Shown in pieces: positions 35,667 through 45,902 of a DNA stretch of 64,000 nt. Under the pieces are notes generated by a model. That model ran no database searches. It saw only the letters and a program-made list of their open reading frames with translations, and had not been told where the DNA came from. Position 1 is the stretch's first letter. Each line of letters opens with the position of its first letter. The position numbers and the translations under genes were made by a program. This DNA is from Pseudomonas lini (GTDB lineage: Bacteria; Pseudomonadota; Gammaproteobacteria; Pseudomonadales; Pseudomonadaceae). The stretch is from the NCBI RefSeq assembly GCF_964063345.1, contig NZ_OZ061318.1, forward strand, positions 2,790,001 through 2,854,000, written 5' to 3'.

Positions 35667-36701
35667 TTAAAAATTATCCGGCGACCGCGCCTTCTCCCGC
35701 GCATGCTCGCGGCTGATCACGCCCTTGGTCACCAACTCCTTCAGGCACATATCCAGTGTCTGCATCCCCAGCGACCCTCCGGTCTGAATCGACGAATACA
35801 TCTGCGCCACCTTGTCTTCACGGATCAGGTTACGGATCGCCGAAGTGCCAAGCATGATTTCGTGGGCGGCAATTCGCCCGCCGCCGACTTTCTTGATCAA
35901 TGTCTGCGACACCACCGCCAGCAACGACTCGGAGAGCATTGAACGCACCATCGATTTCTCATCGCCCGGAAACACGTCCACCACTCGGTCGATGGTTTTC
36001 GCCGCCGACGTCGTGTGCAACGTGCCGAATACCAGGTGACCCGTTTCGGCGGCGGTCAATGCCAGCCGAATAGTCTCCAGATCACGCATTTCCCCTACCA
36101 GAATCACGTCCGGGTCTTCGCGAAGGGCCGAGCGCAGGGCCGTGGCGAAGCTGCGAGTATCGCGATGGACCTCGCGCTGATTGATCAGGCATTTGCGCGA
36201 TTCGTGGACGAACTCGATGGGGTCTTCGATGGTGAGGATGTGGTGATGGCGATGGTTGTTCAGGTGATCGATCATCGCCGCCAATGTGGTGGACTTGCCG
36301 GAACCGGTCGGACCGGTCACCAGCACCAGGCCTCGGGGCGCTTCGGTAATCTTGCGAAACACTTCCCCCATCCCTAGGTCGTCCATGCTCAGAACCTTGG
36401 ACGGGATGGTCCGGAATACCGCGCCCGCGCCACGATTCTGGTTGAAGGCATTGACCCGAAAACGTGCCACACCGGGCACTTCGAAGGAAAAGTCGGTTTC
36501 AAGATGCTTCTCGAAGTCCACCCGCTGGAGGTCGTTCATGATGTCGTAGATCAGCTCATGCACTTCCTTGTGGTCCAGGGCCGGCAGGTTGATGCATCGC
36601 ACATCGCCGTCGACACGGATCATCGGTGGCAGGCCGGCGGACAGGTGCAGGTCAGACGCGCCTTGTTTGGCGCTGAAAGCCAGCAGCTCAGTGATATCCA
36701 T
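35667..36701 (-). CDS. pilT: Type IV pilus retraction ATPase PilT
   Basis: A 344-residue hexameric ATPase that depolymerises pili and powers twitching. Motifs are Walker A GPTGSGKSTTLAAM, Asp box TIEDPIEFVHES, Walker B DPDVILVGEMRDLETIRLALTAAETG, His box HLVFGTLHTTSA, and the AIRNLIREDK motif needed for retraction. The start at 36701 (MDITELLAFSAKQ) has AGGAGC and matches known PilT exactly in length. Its usual neighbour pilU is not downstream; the C40 gene is there instead. It diverges from yggS. Confidence 0.96.
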   Translation of the reverse strand: MDITELLAFSAKQGASDLHLSAGLPPMIRVDGDVRCINLPALDHKEVHELIYDIMNDLQRVDFEKHLETDFSFEVPGVARFRVNAFNQNRGAGAVFRTIPSKVLSMDDLGMGEVFRKITEAPRGLVLVTGPTGSGKSTTLAAMIDHLNNHRHHHILTIEDPIEFVHESRKCLINQREVHRDTRSFATALRSALREDPDVILVGEMRDLETIRLALTAAETGHLVFGTLHTTSAAKTIDRVVDVFPGDEKSMVRSMLSESLLAVVSQTLIKKVGGGRIAAHEIMLGTSAIRNLIREDKVAQMYSSIQTGGSLGMQTLDMCLKELVTKGVISREHAREKARSPDNF

Positions 36702-36896
36702 AGCGCTCCTCAATTCCAGTAGAATGCCGCGAACCTCAGACCCGCTGGCGCCCAATCCTCGCCCGAAAAGTAGCCGAGCGATGATCAGGCAAGGCAAAAG
36801 TCGGCGAAGAAGCGGAGTTGACGTCAGTCAATAAGCATTCTGAGTCGACTTTTAACGCCGCATGATCGAGTGTAGGCACTTTTCAGGCAGGATTTG

Positions 36897-37583
36897 ATGT
36901 CCACGATAGCAGACAACATTGCTCAGGTTAGTTCACGCATCCGTGCTGCCGCGCTCGCCGTCGGGCGCGACGAGCACAGCATCCAGTTGCTGGCCGTGAG
37001 CAAGACCAAGCCCGCCGAAGCCCTGCGGGAAGCGTATGCCGCCGGCCTGCGCGATTTTGGCGAGAACTACTTGCAGGAAGCCCTGAGCAAACAGCTCGAA
37101 TTGGCCGACCTGCCCTTGATCTGGCACTTCATCGGCCCCATTCAATCGAACAAGACTCGCGCTATCGCCGAGCATTTCGACTGGGTGCATTCCGTGGATC
37201 GCTTGAAAATCGCACAACGCCTGTCCGAACAACGCCCTGCCGATTTGCCTCCATTGAACATCTGCATCCAGGTCAACGTCAGTGGTGAAGCCAGCAAGTC
37301 CGGCTGCACCCCGGCCGACCTGCCCGCCCTGGCCAATGCCATCAGCGCTCTGCCGAGCTTGAAATTGCGCGGCCTGATGGCGATTCCCGAGCCGACGGAA
37401 GATCGCGCCGCCCAGGATGCAGCCTTTGCTGCCGTGCAGAGCCTGCAAGCCAGCCTGAATCTGCCACTCGACACACTTTCCATGGGCATGAGCCACGACC
37501 TTGAGTCGGCCATTGCCCAGGGCGCCACGTGGGTTCGTATCGGTACGGCCCTGTTTGGCGCCCGCGACTACGGCCAGTCTTGA
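36897..37583 (+). CDS. YggS family PLP-binding protein
   Basis: A 228-residue PLP homeostasis protein. PLP lysine lies in LLAVSKTKPAEALREAYAAGLRDFGENYLQEA; also seen are WHFIGPIQSNKTR and the phosphate-binding end MGMSHDLESAIAQGATWVRIGTALFG. Family members carry PLP and affect vitamin B6 and amino-acid balance without known catalysis. It leads a set with proC, yggT and a DUF167 gene, an order conserved in many gammaproteobacteria. ATG at 36897 follows AGG. Confidence 0.94.
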   Translation: MSTIADNIAQVSSRIRAAALAVGRDEHSIQLLAVSKTKPAEALREAYAAGLRDFGENYLQEALSKQLELADLPLIWHFIGPIQSNKTRAIAEHFDWVHSVDRLKIAQRLSEQRPADLPPLNICIQVNVSGEASKSGCTPADLPALANAISALPSLKLRGLMAIPEPTEDRAAQDAAFAAVQSLQASLNLPLDTLSMGMSHDLESAIAQGATWVRIGTALFGARDYGQS

Positions 37584-37619
37584 AACAATGGCTGACACCT
37601 CTCTTTATAAGGACCTGAC

Positions 37620-38438
37620 ATGAGCAAGACTCGTATTGCCTTTATCGGAGCCGGCAACATGGCCGCCAGCCTGATCGGCGGCCTGCGCGCCAAAGGTCTG
37701 GACGCCGCGCAGATCCGCGCCAGCGATCCGGGTGAAGAAACCCGTGCCCGCGTGAGCGCCGAACACGGCATCGAAGTGTTTGCCGACAACGCCGACGCCA
37801 TTCAGGGCGTGGACGTGATCGTGCTGGCGGTCAAACCGCAGGCGATGAAAGCCGTTTGCGAAGCCATTCGCCCAAGCCTCCAGCCGAATCAACTGGTTGT
37901 CTCGATTGCAGCCGGCATCACCTGCGCCAGCATGAACAACTGGCTTGGCGCCCAGCCTATCGTGCGCTGTATGCCCAATACCCCGGCGCTGCTGCGCCAG
38001 GGCGTGAGCGGCTTGTACGCCACCGGCGAGGTGAGCGCCGAACAACGCCAGCAAGCTGAAGAGCTGCTGTCGGCGGTTGGCCTTGCCCTGTGGCTGAACG
38101 AAGAACAGCAACTGGATGCAGTCACCGCCGTTTCCGGCTCGGGCCCTGCGTACTTCTTCCTGCTGATCGAAGCCATGACCGCCGCAGGCGTGAAGCTCGG
38201 CCTGCCAGCGGATATCGCCGCCCAACTGACCGTGCAAACCGCGTTGGGCGCAGCACACATGGCGGCCGCCAGTGATGTCGACGCGGCAGAACTGCGTCGC
38301 CGCGTGACGTCGCCTGCAGGCACCACCGAAGCGGCGATCAAGTCGTTCCAGGCCGGCGGCTTCGAAGCCCTGGTCGAAAAAGCACTCGGCGCCGCTGCGC
38401 ACCGCTCGGCCGAGATGGCTGAGCAACTCGGCCGCTAA
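37620..38438 (+). CDS. proC: Pyrroline-5-carboxylate reductase
   Basis: Reduces pyrroline-5-carboxylate to proline with NAD(P)H, the last step of proline synthesis. The 272-residue protein has the Rossmann motif RIAFIGAGNMAASLIGGL, and the C-terminal AVSGSGPAYFFLLIEAMTAAGVKLGL and RRRVTSPAGTTEAAI segments that line the active site and dimer interface. It follows yggS by 36 bases. Confidence 0.97.
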   Translation: MSKTRIAFIGAGNMAASLIGGLRAKGLDAAQIRASDPGEETRARVSAEHGIEVFADNADAIQGVDVIVLAVKPQAMKAVCEAIRPSLQPNQLVVSIAAGITCASMNNWLGAQPIVRCMPNTPALLRQGVSGLYATGEVSAEQRQQAEELLSAVGLALWLNEEQQLDAVTAVSGSGPAYFFLLIEAMTAAGVKLGLPADIAAQLTVQTALGAAHMAAASDVDAAELRRRVTSPAGTTEAAIKSFQAGGFEALVEKALGAAAHRSAEMAEQLGR

Positions 38439-38459
38439 TCAGCTCTTACAAAGGAATCA

Positions 38460-39050
38460 ATGATGCTCGGACTCAATGACGCTGCCATTTTTGTGATTCA
38501 AACCCTGAGCAGCCTGTATCTGCTGATCGTGCTGCTGCGCTTCATCCTGCAACTGGTACGGGCGAATTTCTACAACCCGCTCTGCCAGTTCGCCGTGAAA
38601 GCCACTCAACCGCTGCTCAAGCCGCTGCGTCGGGTTATCCCGAGCATGTTCGGGTTGGACATGTCGTCGCTGGTATTGGCGCTGATCGTGCAAATGGCGC
38701 TGTACGCGGTCATCCTGCTGCTCAGTGGCTATGAGGTCGACGTGCTGTTTCTGGCGCCGTGGGCATTGATTGGTATCTTCGCGCTGTTTTTGAAGATCCT
38801 GTTCTGGGCGATGATCATCAGTGTGATTCTGTCCTGGGTTGCTCCGGGCAGCCATAACCCGGGCGCAGAGCTGGTCCAGCAGATCACTGAACCGGTACTC
38901 GCGCCGTTCCGTCGGATCGTGCCGAACCTGGGCGGCCTCGACATCTCACCGATCTTCGCGTTTATCGCGCTGCAGTTGCTGCAAAGCTGGCTGATTCCAC
39001 GTCTTGCGTACTACGCCCTCATGCCTAAGGAATTGTTCGGCCTGATCTGA
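38460..39050 (+). CDS. YggT family membrane protein
   Basis: A 196-residue protein with two copies of the YggT unit, each a hydrophobic pair of helices: YLLIVLLRFILQLVRANFYNPLCQFAVKATQPLLKPLRRVIP and IISVILSWVAPGSHNPGAELVQQITEPVLAPFRRIVPNLGGLDISP. Function is not settled; links to osmotic tolerance and cell division have been proposed. Two adjacent ATGs are possible (38460 and 38463), and the second has the better spacing to AGGA. It is coupled to the DUF167 gene. Confidence 0.93.
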   Translation: MMLGLNDAAIFVIQTLSSLYLLIVLLRFILQLVRANFYNPLCQFAVKATQPLLKPLRRVIPSMFGLDMSSLVLALIVQMALYAVILLLSGYEVDVLFLAPWALIGIFALFLKILFWAMIISVILSWVAPGSHNPGAELVQQITEPVLAPFRRIVPNLGGLDISPIFAFIALQLLQSWLIPRLAYYALMPKELFGLI

Positions 39051-39337
39051 TGAGCTACTTTCGCTGGGACGGTGATGACCTGATTCTGGAATGTCACCTG
39101 CAACCTGCGGCCCGCAGCGATGATTTCTGCGGGCTGCATGGTGATCGCCTGAAGATCCGCCTGACCGCACCGCCCGTTGAAGGCAAGGCCAATGCGTATC
39201 TGATGGCGTTTTTGGCCAAGGCGTTTGGGGTCTCCAAGAGTCAGGTGAGTTTGATCAGCGGGGAGCTGAACCGGCAGAAGCGGGTGCGGATCTGTTCGCC
39301 GAAGAAGCTGCCGGATTTGCCGGGGTTGTCGCGTTAA
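39050..39337 (+). CDS. DUF167 (YggU) family protein
   Basis: A 95-residue soluble protein with the DUF167 core LECHLQPAARSDDFCGLHGDRLKIRLTAPPVEGKANAYLMAFLAKAFGVSKSQVSLISGELNRQKRV. The small alpha/beta fold is widespread, but no function is established. It shares one base with yggT (TGATG), so the two are translated together. Confidence 0.93.
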   Translation: MSYFRWDGDDLILECHLQPAARSDDFCGLHGDRLKIRLTAPPVEGKANAYLMAFLAKAFGVSKSQVSLISGELNRQKRVRICSPKKLPDLPGLSR

Positions 39338-39359
39338 TCCGAATGACCGCGTCATCGTT

Positions 39360-39427
39360 CATCGCGGGCAAGCCACGCTCCCACATTGGAATGCGTAACC
39401 CTGTGGGAGCGTGGCTTGCCCGCGATG
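39360..39427. repeat. Compact REPIN, GTGGGAGCGTGGCTTGCC type
   Basis: Two inverted units with only about 20 bases between them, ATCGCGGGCAAGCCACGCTC and its mirror. It separates the yggS-DUF167 unit from metX. Confidence 0.9.
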
Positions 39428-39530
39428 GCCGCACCTCGGCCTGACGGGAACGCAATCAGGCCCGGCCTTTGCTTGCCGCTAACCCCACCGGTCTTTAGAC
39501 TTACGCCTCATTTCAATGAGAGCAGGGTCG

Positions 39531-40670
39531 ATGCCAGCTGCCTTCCCCCCCGATTCTGTTGGTCTGGTGACGCCGCAAGTGGCGCACTTCAGTGAACCCC
39601 TGGCCTTGGCCTGCGGACGTTCGCTGCCCGCTTATGACCTGATCTACGAAACCTACGGCACGCTGAACGCTACGGCGAGCAACGCCGTGCTGATCTGCCA
39701 CGCCTTGTCCGGCCACCATCACGCTGCCGGCTTCCACAGCCCCGACGACCGCAAACCCGGTTGGTGGGACAGCTGCATCGGCCCCGGCAAGCCGATCGAC
39801 ACCAACAAGTTCTTCGTGGTCAGCCTGAACAACCTCGGCGGCTGCAACGGTTCCACCGGCCCCAGCAGCATCAATCCGGAAACCGGCAAGCCATTCGGTG
39901 CCGACTTCCCGGTACTGACCGTGGAAGACTGGGTGCACAGCCAGGCACGTCTCGCCGACTTGCTCGGCATCCGCCAATGGGCAGCAGTGATCGGCGGCAG
40001 CCTCGGCGGCATGCAGGCCTTGCAGTGGACCATCACCTACCCGGACCGCGTGCGGCACTGCCTGGCGATTGCCTCGGCACCGAAACTGTCGGCACAGAAC
40101 ATCGCGTTCAACGAAGTCGCCCGCCAGGCAATCCTCACCGACCCGGAGTTCCATGGCGGCTCGTTCCAGGAAGCGGGCGTGATCCCCAAGCGCGGGCTGA
40201 TGCTGGCGCGGATGGTCGGGCACATCACGTACCTGTCCGACGACTCCATGGGCGAGAAATTCGGTCGTGGCCTGAAGAGCGAAAAGCTCAACTACGACTT
40301 CCACAGCGTCGAGTTTCAGGTCGAAAGCTACCTGCGGTATCAGGGCGAGGAGTTTTCCGGACGTTTCGACGCCAACACCTACCTGCTGATGACCAAGGCA
40401 CTGGACTACTTCGACCCGGCGGCGAACTTCGACAATGACCTGGCGAAAACCTTCGCCAATGCCCAGGCCAGGTTCTGCGTGATGTCCTTCACCACTGACT
40501 GGCGCTTCTCCCCGGCCCGCTCGCGGGAACTGGTGGACGCGCTGATGGCAGCCCGGAAAGACGTCTGCTACCTGGAGATCGACGCACCGCAAGGCCACGA
40601 CGCCTTCCTGATTCCGATCCCGCGTTATTTGCAGGCCTTCAGCAATTACATGAACCGTATAGCGCTTTGA
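39531..40670 (+). CDS. metX: Homoserine O-succinyltransferase (MetX family)
   Basis: Activates homoserine for methionine synthesis. The 379-residue alpha/beta hydrolase has N-terminal YETYGTLNA and [11 protein letters not shown], the nucleophile Ser157 in [12 protein letters not shown], and the catalytic His in PQGHDAFL. Although this fold is often an acetyltransferase, Pseudomonas MetX proteins followed by MetW use succinyl-CoA. ATG at 39531 follows GCAGGG and fits the family start; an upstream in-frame ATG at 39516 is less likely. The start of metW lies eight bases past the stop. Confidence 0.95.
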   Translation: MPAAFPPDSVGLVTPQVAHFSEPLALACGRSLPAYDLIYETYGTLNATASNAVLICHALSGHHHAAGFHSPDDRKPGWWDSCIGPGKPIDTNKFFVVSLNNLGGCNGSTGPSSINPETGKPFGADFPVLTVEDWVHSQARLADLLGIRQWAAVIGGSLGGMQALQWTITYPDRVRHCLAIASAPKLSAQNIAFNEVARQAILTDPEFHGGSFQEAGVIPKRGLMLARMVGHITYLSDDSMGEKFGRGLKSEKLNYDFHSVEFQVESYLRYQGEEFSGRFDANTYLLMTKALDYFDPAANFDNDLAKTFANAQARFCVMSFTTDWRFSPARSRELVDALMAARKDVCYLEIDAPQGHDAFLIPIPRYLQAFSNYMNRIAL

Positions 40671-40677
40671 GGAAGAC

Positions 40678-41298
40678 ATGAGAGCCGATCTGGAAATCAT
40701 CCAGGAATGGATCCCCGCCGGCAGCCGCGTGCTCGACCTCGGTTGCGGTGACGGCGAGCTGCTGACCTGGCTGCGTGACCACAAACAGGTCACCGGCTAT
40801 GGCCTGGAAAACGACCCGGACAATATTGCCGAGTGCGTGGCCAAGGGCATCAACGTCATCGAGCAGGACCTGGACAAGGGCCTGGGCAACTTCGCCAGCA
40901 ACAGCTTCGACATCGTGGTCATGACCCAAGCCCTGCAAGCTGTGCACTACCCGGACAAGATCCTCGACGAAATGCTGCGGGTCGGTCGCCAGTGCATCAT
41001 CACCTTCCCCAATTTCGGTCACTGGCGCTGCCGCTGGTACCTGGCGAGCAAGGGCCGGATGCCGGTCTCCGATTTTCTGCCATACACCTGGTACAACACG
41101 CCGAACATCCACTTTTGCACCTTCGAAGACTTCGAAGCGCTGTGTCGCGAACGTGAAGCCAAGGTCATTGATCGGCTTGCCGTGGATCAACAGCATCGGC
41201 ATGGGTGGGCCAGTAAGCTATGGCCTAATCTGTTAGGTGAGATCGGTATCTATCGCGTCAGCAGCCCCGGTCTGCCGGACCACAAGGTCGCGGTCTGA
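40678..41298 (+). CDS. metW: Methionine biosynthesis protein MetW
   Basis: A 206-residue methyltransferase-fold protein with motif I VLDLGCGDGELLTWL and the family stretches MTQALQAVHYPDKILDEMLRVG and FPNFGHWRCRWYL. It works with MetX in O-succinylhomoserine formation, apparently needed for MetX activity; a methyltransferase reaction is not shown. GAGGAAG precedes the ATG. Confidence 0.95.
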   Translation: MRADLEIIQEWIPAGSRVLDLGCGDGELLTWLRDHKQVTGYGLENDPDNIAECVAKGINVIEQDLDKGLGNFASNSFDIVVMTQALQAVHYPDKILDEMLRVGRQCIITFPNFGHWRCRWYLASKGRMPVSDFLPYTWYNTPNIHFCTFEDFEALCREREAKVIDRLAVDQQHRHGWASKLWPNLLGEIGIYRVSSPGLPDHKVAV

Positions 41299-41324
41299 AT
41301 CACGACACTTCGAGGAGAACGATC

Positions 41325-41759
41325 ATGGGTCGTCTAGCGCTGTTTTTACTTACTGCCTGCCTGAGCGTCACCGCCATGGCCGCCGATGTTATCAAGGGCG
41401 AGCGCAAGGAAACCTTTGGCGATGTGACGGTGCACTACAACACCTTCAACTCCACCTTCCTGACGCCGGAGATCGCCAAAGCGGCCGAGCTGACCCGCAG
41501 CAAGAATCAGGGCGTGATCAACGTCTCGATACTCAAGGAAGGTAAACCACAGACGGCTCAGGTCAGCGGCACGGTCAAAGACCTGACCAGCCAAAGCATC
41601 CCGCTGAAGTTCAAACAGATCACCGAAACAGGCGCGGTATACTACATCGCCCAGTTCCCGGTGGATCAGCAGGAAATCCGCACCTTTGACATCAAGGTGC
41701 AGACCGGTGACAAAACCAACACCATCAGTTTTCAACAAGAGCTTTTCCCCGGCCAATGA
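41325..41759 (+). CDS. DUF4426 periplasmic protein
   Basis: A 144-residue protein with a clear signal peptide ([19 protein letters not shown]) and a beta-rich domain: [43 protein letters not shown]. The family is nearly always found beside metW and rdgB in gammaproteobacteria; its function is unknown. GGAG precedes the ATG, and its stop overlaps the rdgB start (ATGA). Confidence 0.92.
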   Translation: MGRLALFLLTACLSVTAMAADVIKGERKETFGDVTVHYNTFNSTFLTPEIAKAAELTRSKNQGVINVSILKEGKPQTAQVSGTVKDLTSQSIPLKFKQITETGAVYYIAQFPVDQQEIRTFDIKVQTGDKTNTISFQQELFPGQ

Positions 41760-42352
41760 TGAATTTCACCCAACTCGTACTGGCCAGCCATAACGCCGGC
41801 AAACTCAAGGAACTCCAGGCCATGCTCGGCGAATCGGTGCACTTGCGCTCGATCGGCGAGTTCAGCAGCGTCGAGCCTGAAGAAACCGGCCTGTCGTTCG
41901 TCGAGAACGCCATTCTCAAGGCCCGCAATGCCTCGCGCATCTCCGGCCTGCCAGCACTGGCCGACGATTCGGGGTTGGCAGTGGATTTCCTCGGCGGTGC
42001 GCCGGGTATCTACTCGGCGCGTTATGCCGACGGCAAGGGCGATGCGGCGAACAACGCCAAACTGCTCGACGTCTTGACAGACGTGCCCGAAGCCGAGCGC
42101 GGCGCGCAGTTCGTCTGCGTGCTGGCATTGGTGCGGCATGCCGACGATCCGTTGCCGATCCTCTGCGAAGGCCTGTGGCATGGGCGCATCCTCACCCAGG
42201 CCAGCGGGGAGCATGGTTTTGGCTACGATCCGCTGTTCTGGGTGCCGGAGCGCGAGTGCTCCAGCGCCGAATTGAGCCCGAGCGACAAGAACCAGATCAG
42301 CCACCGCGCCCGTGCAATGGATCTGCTGCGCCAGCGTCTGGGCCTGAAATGA
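41756..42352 (+). CDS. rdgB: Non-canonical purine NTP pyrophosphatase (dITP/XTP)
   Basis: Removes dITP, ITP and XTP from the nucleotide pool. The 198-residue HAM1-type protein has the substrate motif [12 protein letters not shown], catalytic [23 protein letters not shown], and the C-terminal [13 protein letters not shown] and SHRARAM stretches. It overlaps both neighbours by four bases, so DUF4426-rdgB-hemW are tightly coupled. Confidence 0.96.
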   Translation: MMNFTQLVLASHNAGKLKELQAMLGESVHLRSIGEFSSVEPEETGLSFVENAILKARNASRISGLPALADDSGLAVDFLGGAPGIYSARYADGKGDAANNAKLLDVLTDVPEAERGAQFVCVLALVRHADDPLPILCEGLWHGRILTQASGEHGFGYDPLFWVPERECSSAELSPSDKNQISHRARAMDLLRQRLGLK

Positions 42353-43554
42353 CCCATGACTCGTCCGCGTCGCCGCTGATCTTCGGCGGCGCCGCCCAAT
42401 CGCCTCGAGCGGCCCTGCCCGTGCTGCCGCCCCTGGCGCTGTACATCCACATCCCGTGGTGTGTACGCAAATGCCCTTATTGCGACTTCAACTCCCACAC
42501 CGCCAGCCCGGTGCTGCCGGAAGAAGAATATGTCGACGCCTTGCTGGCCGACCTCGATCAAGACCTGCATGCGGTCTATGGTCGCGAACTGAGTTCGATC
42601 TTCTTCGGTGGCGGCACGCCGAGCCTGTTCAGCGCCGAGGGTCTGGGCCGTTTGCTCAAAGGTGTCGAGCAACGTATTCCGTTTGCCAGCGACATTGAAA
42701 TCACCCTGGAAGCCAACCCCGGAACGTTCGAGCAGGAGAAATTCCGCGCCTACCGGGCGCTGGGCATCAATCGCCTGTCGATCGGCATCCAGAGCTTTCA
42801 GGAAGAGAAACTCAAGGCCCTGGGGCGGATTCACAACGGTGATGAAGCCGTGCGTGCCGCCGGCATGGCCCGTCAGGCCGGCTTCGACAACTTCAATCTG
42901 GACCTGATGCATGGTTTGCCCGATCAGTCCCTGGACGACGCCCTGAGCGATCTGCGCCAGGCCATTGCCCTGAAGCCGACGCACCTGTCCTGGTATCAAC
43001 TGACGCTGGAACCGAACACGGTGTTCTGGAACCAGCCGCCGACGCTGCCCGAAGACGACACCCTGTGGGATATTCAGGAGGCCGGTCAGGCACTGTTGGC
43101 CGAACACGGTTACGCGCAATACGAAGTCTCGGCCTATGCCCTGCCCGGTCGCCCGGCGCGGCATAACCTCAATTACTGGAGTTTCGGCGACTTCATCGGC
43201 ATCGGCGCTGGCGCCCACGGCAAGCTCAGCCATCCAGACGGGCGCATCGTGCGCACCTGGAAGACCCGCCTGCCGAAGGACTACCTCAACCCGGCCAAGA
43301 GCTTCCAGGCCGGCGAGAAAACCCTGACCAACGAAGAGCTGCCGTTCGAGTTCCTGATGAACGCCTTGCGCCTGACCGAGGGCGTCGAAGCGCGGTTGTA
43401 TCCAGAGCGCACCGGGCTACCCCTGGAAAGCCTCGCCGAAGGCCGTCGAGAGGCCGAACAAAGTGGCTTGTTGCAGGTCGAACCGTCACGTCTGGCGGCC
43501 ACGCTGCGCGGACAACTCTTTCTCAATGACTTGCTGCAGAATTTTCTGACATAA
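42349..43554 (+). CDS. hemW: Radical SAM heme chaperone HemW
   Basis: A 401-residue radical SAM protein with the cluster motif [13 protein letters not shown], the SAM-binding GGGTPSLF and IEANPGT-like [10 protein letters not shown], and a C-terminal HemW domain. Often misnamed coproporphyrinogen oxidase; it lacks features needed for that and is thought to deliver haem to respiratory proteins. The ATG at 42349 overlaps the rdgB stop by four bases; a longer upstream frame lies within rdgB. Confidence 0.95.
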   Translation: MTHDSSASPLIFGGAAQSPRAALPVLPPLALYIHIPWCVRKCPYCDFNSHTASPVLPEEEYVDALLADLDQDLHAVYGRELSSIFFGGGTPSLFSAEGLGRLLKGVEQRIPFASDIEITLEANPGTFEQEKFRAYRALGINRLSIGIQSFQEEKLKALGRIHNGDEAVRAAGMARQAGFDNFNLDLMHGLPDQSLDDALSDLRQAIALKPTHLSWYQLTLEPNTVFWNQPPTLPEDDTLWDIQEAGQALLAEHGYAQYEVSAYALPGRPARHNLNYWSFGDFIGIGAGAHGKLSHPDGRIVRTWKTRLPKDYLNPAKSFQAGEKTLTNEELPFEFLMNALRLTEGVEARLYPERTGLPLESLAEGRREAEQSGLLQVEPSRLAATLRGQLFLNDLLQNFLT

Positions 43555-43563
43555 GGAAATCGA

Positions 43564-43887
43564 ATGGATCTGGTACTCGACCTGCTCGCCACCGTGTCCC
43601 GCTGGAGCCGTAGCAACCTGTCGGAAATCTCTCTGGCACTGGTGGGCTGCTTGCTGGTGCTGTTTGGCGCCGACATCAAAGGCTGGGTCGACCAACGCCT
43701 GGGTAGCATCGCCGGCGCCTTGCGCGTCCCGCTGATGGCCCTGCTGTGCATGGTCGGCAGCGGCGTGGCGCTGATCTATGCGACGCCATGGATCATCAAA
43801 GGCCTGAGCCAGTTCAACAACTACAGCCTGGCGCCGGTGTTGTTGGTGGTGCTGGTATTGATTGGCGTCGTGGCAGACCGCCGCTGA
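43564..43887 (+). CDS. DUF3392 small membrane protein
   Basis: A 107-residue protein with three hydrophobic helices: SLALVGCLLVLFGADI, VPLMALLCMVGSGVALIYATPWII and SLAPVLLVVLVLIGVVADRR. The family is restricted to Pseudomonas-like bacteria and has no known role. It follows hemW by nine bases with AGGAAATCG before the ATG, so it is probably the last gene of the metX-led set. Confidence 0.9.
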   Translation: MDLVLDLLATVSRWSRSNLSEISLALVGCLLVLFGADIKGWVDQRLGSIAGALRVPLMALLCMVGSGVALIYATPWIIKGLSQFNNYSLAPVLLVVLVLIGVVADRR

Positions 43888-43893
43888 GGGCTG

Positions 43894-44007
43894 ATGATCG
43901 TTCCCACGCTCTGCGTGGGAATGCATCCAGGGACGCTCCGCGTCCCATTCAGAGCCGAACGCGGAGCGTCCGTTGAGGCATTCCCACGCGGAGCGTGGGA
44001 ACGATCA
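43894..44007. repeat. Long inverted repeat, ATCGTTCCCACGC type
   Basis: Second copy of the element at 3435. Outer arms are ATGATCGTTCCCACGC and GCGTGGGAACGATCA, inner arms GACGCTCCGCGT and ACGCGGAGCGTC. It again fills the space between two convergent genes, DUF3392 and trmB. Confidence 0.87.
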
Positions 44008-44020
44008 GTCAGTGTTGTAC

Positions 44021-44746
44021 TTAAGACTGTTTTTCGAACTTCAAATCCCACACGCCATGCCCAAGACGTTCGCCGCGGCGTTCGAACTTGGTGATCGGGC
44101 GTTCGGTCGGGCGCGGGACACATTTGCCGTCTTCGGCGACGTTACGATAGCCCGGCGCGACGTTCATCACTTCCAGCATGTACTCGGCGTACGGTTCCCA
44201 ATCGGTGGCCATGTGCAACACACCGCCGACTTTCAACTTGCTGCGCACCAGCTCAGCGAACGATGCCTGAACGATACGACGCTTGTGGTGACGGCTCTTG
44301 TGCCACGGGTCCGGGAAGAACAGCATCAAGCGATCGAGGCTGTTATCGGCGATGCAACGGTTGAGCACTTCGATCGCATCGCAATCGTAGACACGCAGGT
44401 TGGTCAGGCCCTGAGTCAGCACGCCATTAAGCAGCGCGCCGACACCCGGACGGTGAACCTCAACGCCAATGAAATCCTGCTCCGGCGAGGCCGCGGCCAT
44501 TTCCAGCAGCGAATGGCCCATGCCGAAGCCGATTTCCAGCGAGCGCAGCGCCGAACGGCCAAACACTTGGTCGAAGTCCACCGGCGCATCGGCCAAAGGC
44601 AGTACGAACAGCGGCGTACCTTGGTCCAGACCGCGCTGCTGGCCTTCGGTCATGCGCCCGGCGCGCATCACGAAACTCTTGATGCGGCGGTGTTGGCGCT
44701 CTTCGCCTTCTTCCGTCTGGATAGGCGTGTCGTTTGATTCAGTCAT
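44021..44746 (-). CDS. trmB: tRNA (guanine-46-N7)-methyltransferase
   Basis: Forms m7G46 in the variable loop of tRNAs. The 241-residue protein has the SAM motif [35 protein letters not shown] and the TrmB catalytic stretch [21 protein letters not shown]. It begins nine bases after thiG, in a thiS-thiG-trmB unit conserved in Pseudomonas. Confidence 0.96.
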   Translation of the reverse strand: MTESNDTPIQTEEGEERQHRRIKSFVMRAGRMTEGQQRGLDQGTPLFVLPLADAPVDFDQVFGRSALRSLEIGFGMGHSLLEMAAASPEQDFIGVEVHRPGVGALLNGVLTQGLTNLRVYDCDAIEVLNRCIADNSLDRLMLFFPDPWHKSRHHKRRIVQASFAELVRSKLKVGGVLHMATDWEPYAEYMLEVMNVAPGYRNVAEDGKCVPRPTERPITKFERRGERLGHGVWDLKFEKQS

Positions 44747-44755
44747 CAGTGGCTC

Positions 44756-45550
44756 TTACTTGATCAGACCATCCAGCGGCGAGGAGGCGCTGGCATAGAG
44801 TTTTTTCGGCATGCGGCCGGCGAGGTAGGCCAAGCGACCTGCAACGATGGCGTGTTTCATGGCTTCAGCCATCATGATCGGCTGCTGGGCATGGGCGATG
44901 GCCGAGTTCATCAGCACCGCTTCGCAACCCAGTTCCATGGCGATGGTGGCGTCGGAGGCGGTGCCGACACCGGCATCCACCAACACCGGGATCTTGGCTT
45001 CTTCGAGGATGATCTGCAGGTTGTACGGGTTGCAGATCCCCAAGCCTGTGCCGATCAGACCGGCCAGCGGCATCACCGCGATGCAGCCGATTTCCGCCAG
45101 TTGACGGGCAATGATCGGGTCATCGCTGGTGTACACCATCACGTCGAAACCTTCCTTGACCAGCACTTCGGCGGCCTTGAGGGTTTCGATCACATTGGGG
45201 AACAGGGTTTTCTGGTCCGCCAGCACTTCCAGCTTCACCAGGTTGTGGCCGCCGAGCAGCTCACGGGCCAGGCGGCAGGTGCGCACGGCCTCGGTAGCGT
45301 CGAAGCAGCCGGCGGTGTTAGGCAAGAAGGTGTAGCGATCCGGCGACAGGACTTCGAGCAGGTTCGGTTCGCCCGGGTTCTGGCCGAGGTTGGTGCGGCG
45401 CACGGCGAAGGTCACGATCTCGGCGCCGGAGGCTTCGATGGCCAGGCGGGTTTCTTCCATGTCGCGGTACTTGCCAGTACCTACCAGCAAACGTGACTGG
45501 TAAGTACGACCGGCCAGGACGAAGGGCTTGTCGCTACGAACGATGCTCAT
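44756..45550 (-). CDS. thiG: Thiazole synthase
   Basis: Builds the thiamine thiazole from deoxyxylulose phosphate, dehydroglycine and ThiS thiocarboxylate. The 264-residue TIM barrel has the imine-forming Lys in [17 protein letters not shown], phosphate-loop motifs [19 protein letters not shown] and [31 protein letters not shown]. The gap to thiS is 61 bases. No TPP riboswitch is visible upstream. Confidence 0.97.
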   Translation of the reverse strand: MSIVRSDKPFVLAGRTYQSRLLVGTGKYRDMEETRLAIEASGAEIVTFAVRRTNLGQNPGEPNLLEVLSPDRYTFLPNTAGCFDATEAVRTCRLARELLGGHNLVKLEVLADQKTLFPNVIETLKAAEVLVKEGFDVMVYTSDDPIIARQLAEIGCIAVMPLAGLIGTGLGICNPYNLQIILEEAKIPVLVDAGVGTASDATIAMELGCEAVLMNSAIAHAQQPIMMAEAMKHAIVAGRLAYLAGRMPKKLYASASSPLDGLIK

Positions 45551-45611
45551 GGGAAATCCTCTGTAGGGGTGAGGTTCTTGCAGAATTCTGTGCCCTTTAA
45601 GGGCCGGACGG

Positions 45612-45812
45612 CTAGCCGCCGCCGATGGCGTGAACGACTTCGACAGAATCGCCGTCGTTCAGCGTGGTGTCGGTATGTTGACTGCGCGGGACGATATCCA
45701 GATTGAGTTCGACCGCCACCCGGCGCCCGGTCAATTCCAGACGGGTCAGCAGGGCCGCAACGGTTTCACCGTCGGGCAGTTCAAGGGATTCGCCGTTCAA
45801 TTGAATGCGCAT
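45612..45812 (-). CDS. thiS: Sulfur carrier protein ThiS
   Basis: A 66-residue ubiquitin-fold carrier ending in the required Gly-Gly ([10 protein letters not shown]). After adenylation and sulfur transfer its C-terminal thiocarboxylate feeds ThiG. The ATG at 45812 (MRIQLNGES) matches the family start; an earlier ATG would add six unlikely residues. Confidence 0.95.
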   Translation of the reverse strand: MRIQLNGESLELPDGETVAALLTRLELTGRRVAVELNLDIVPRSQHTDTTLNDGDSVEVVHAIGGG

Positions 45813-45902
45813 ACCGAATGCCGCCATCATTTTTAGGGGCTGGCATTCTAGCCCGATCAGTCAGGCCGACCCAAGCCATTCGTCACGAAATGGACCGCGT
45901 GG

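Noticed and set aside
39513..40793. 426-codon minus-strand frame over metX
   Set aside because: Mirror of an unambiguous MetX; no ribosome site or homology.
44756..45900. TPP riboswitch upstream of thiS/thiG
   Set aside because: No CTGAGA or similar thi-box signature was found before either gene.
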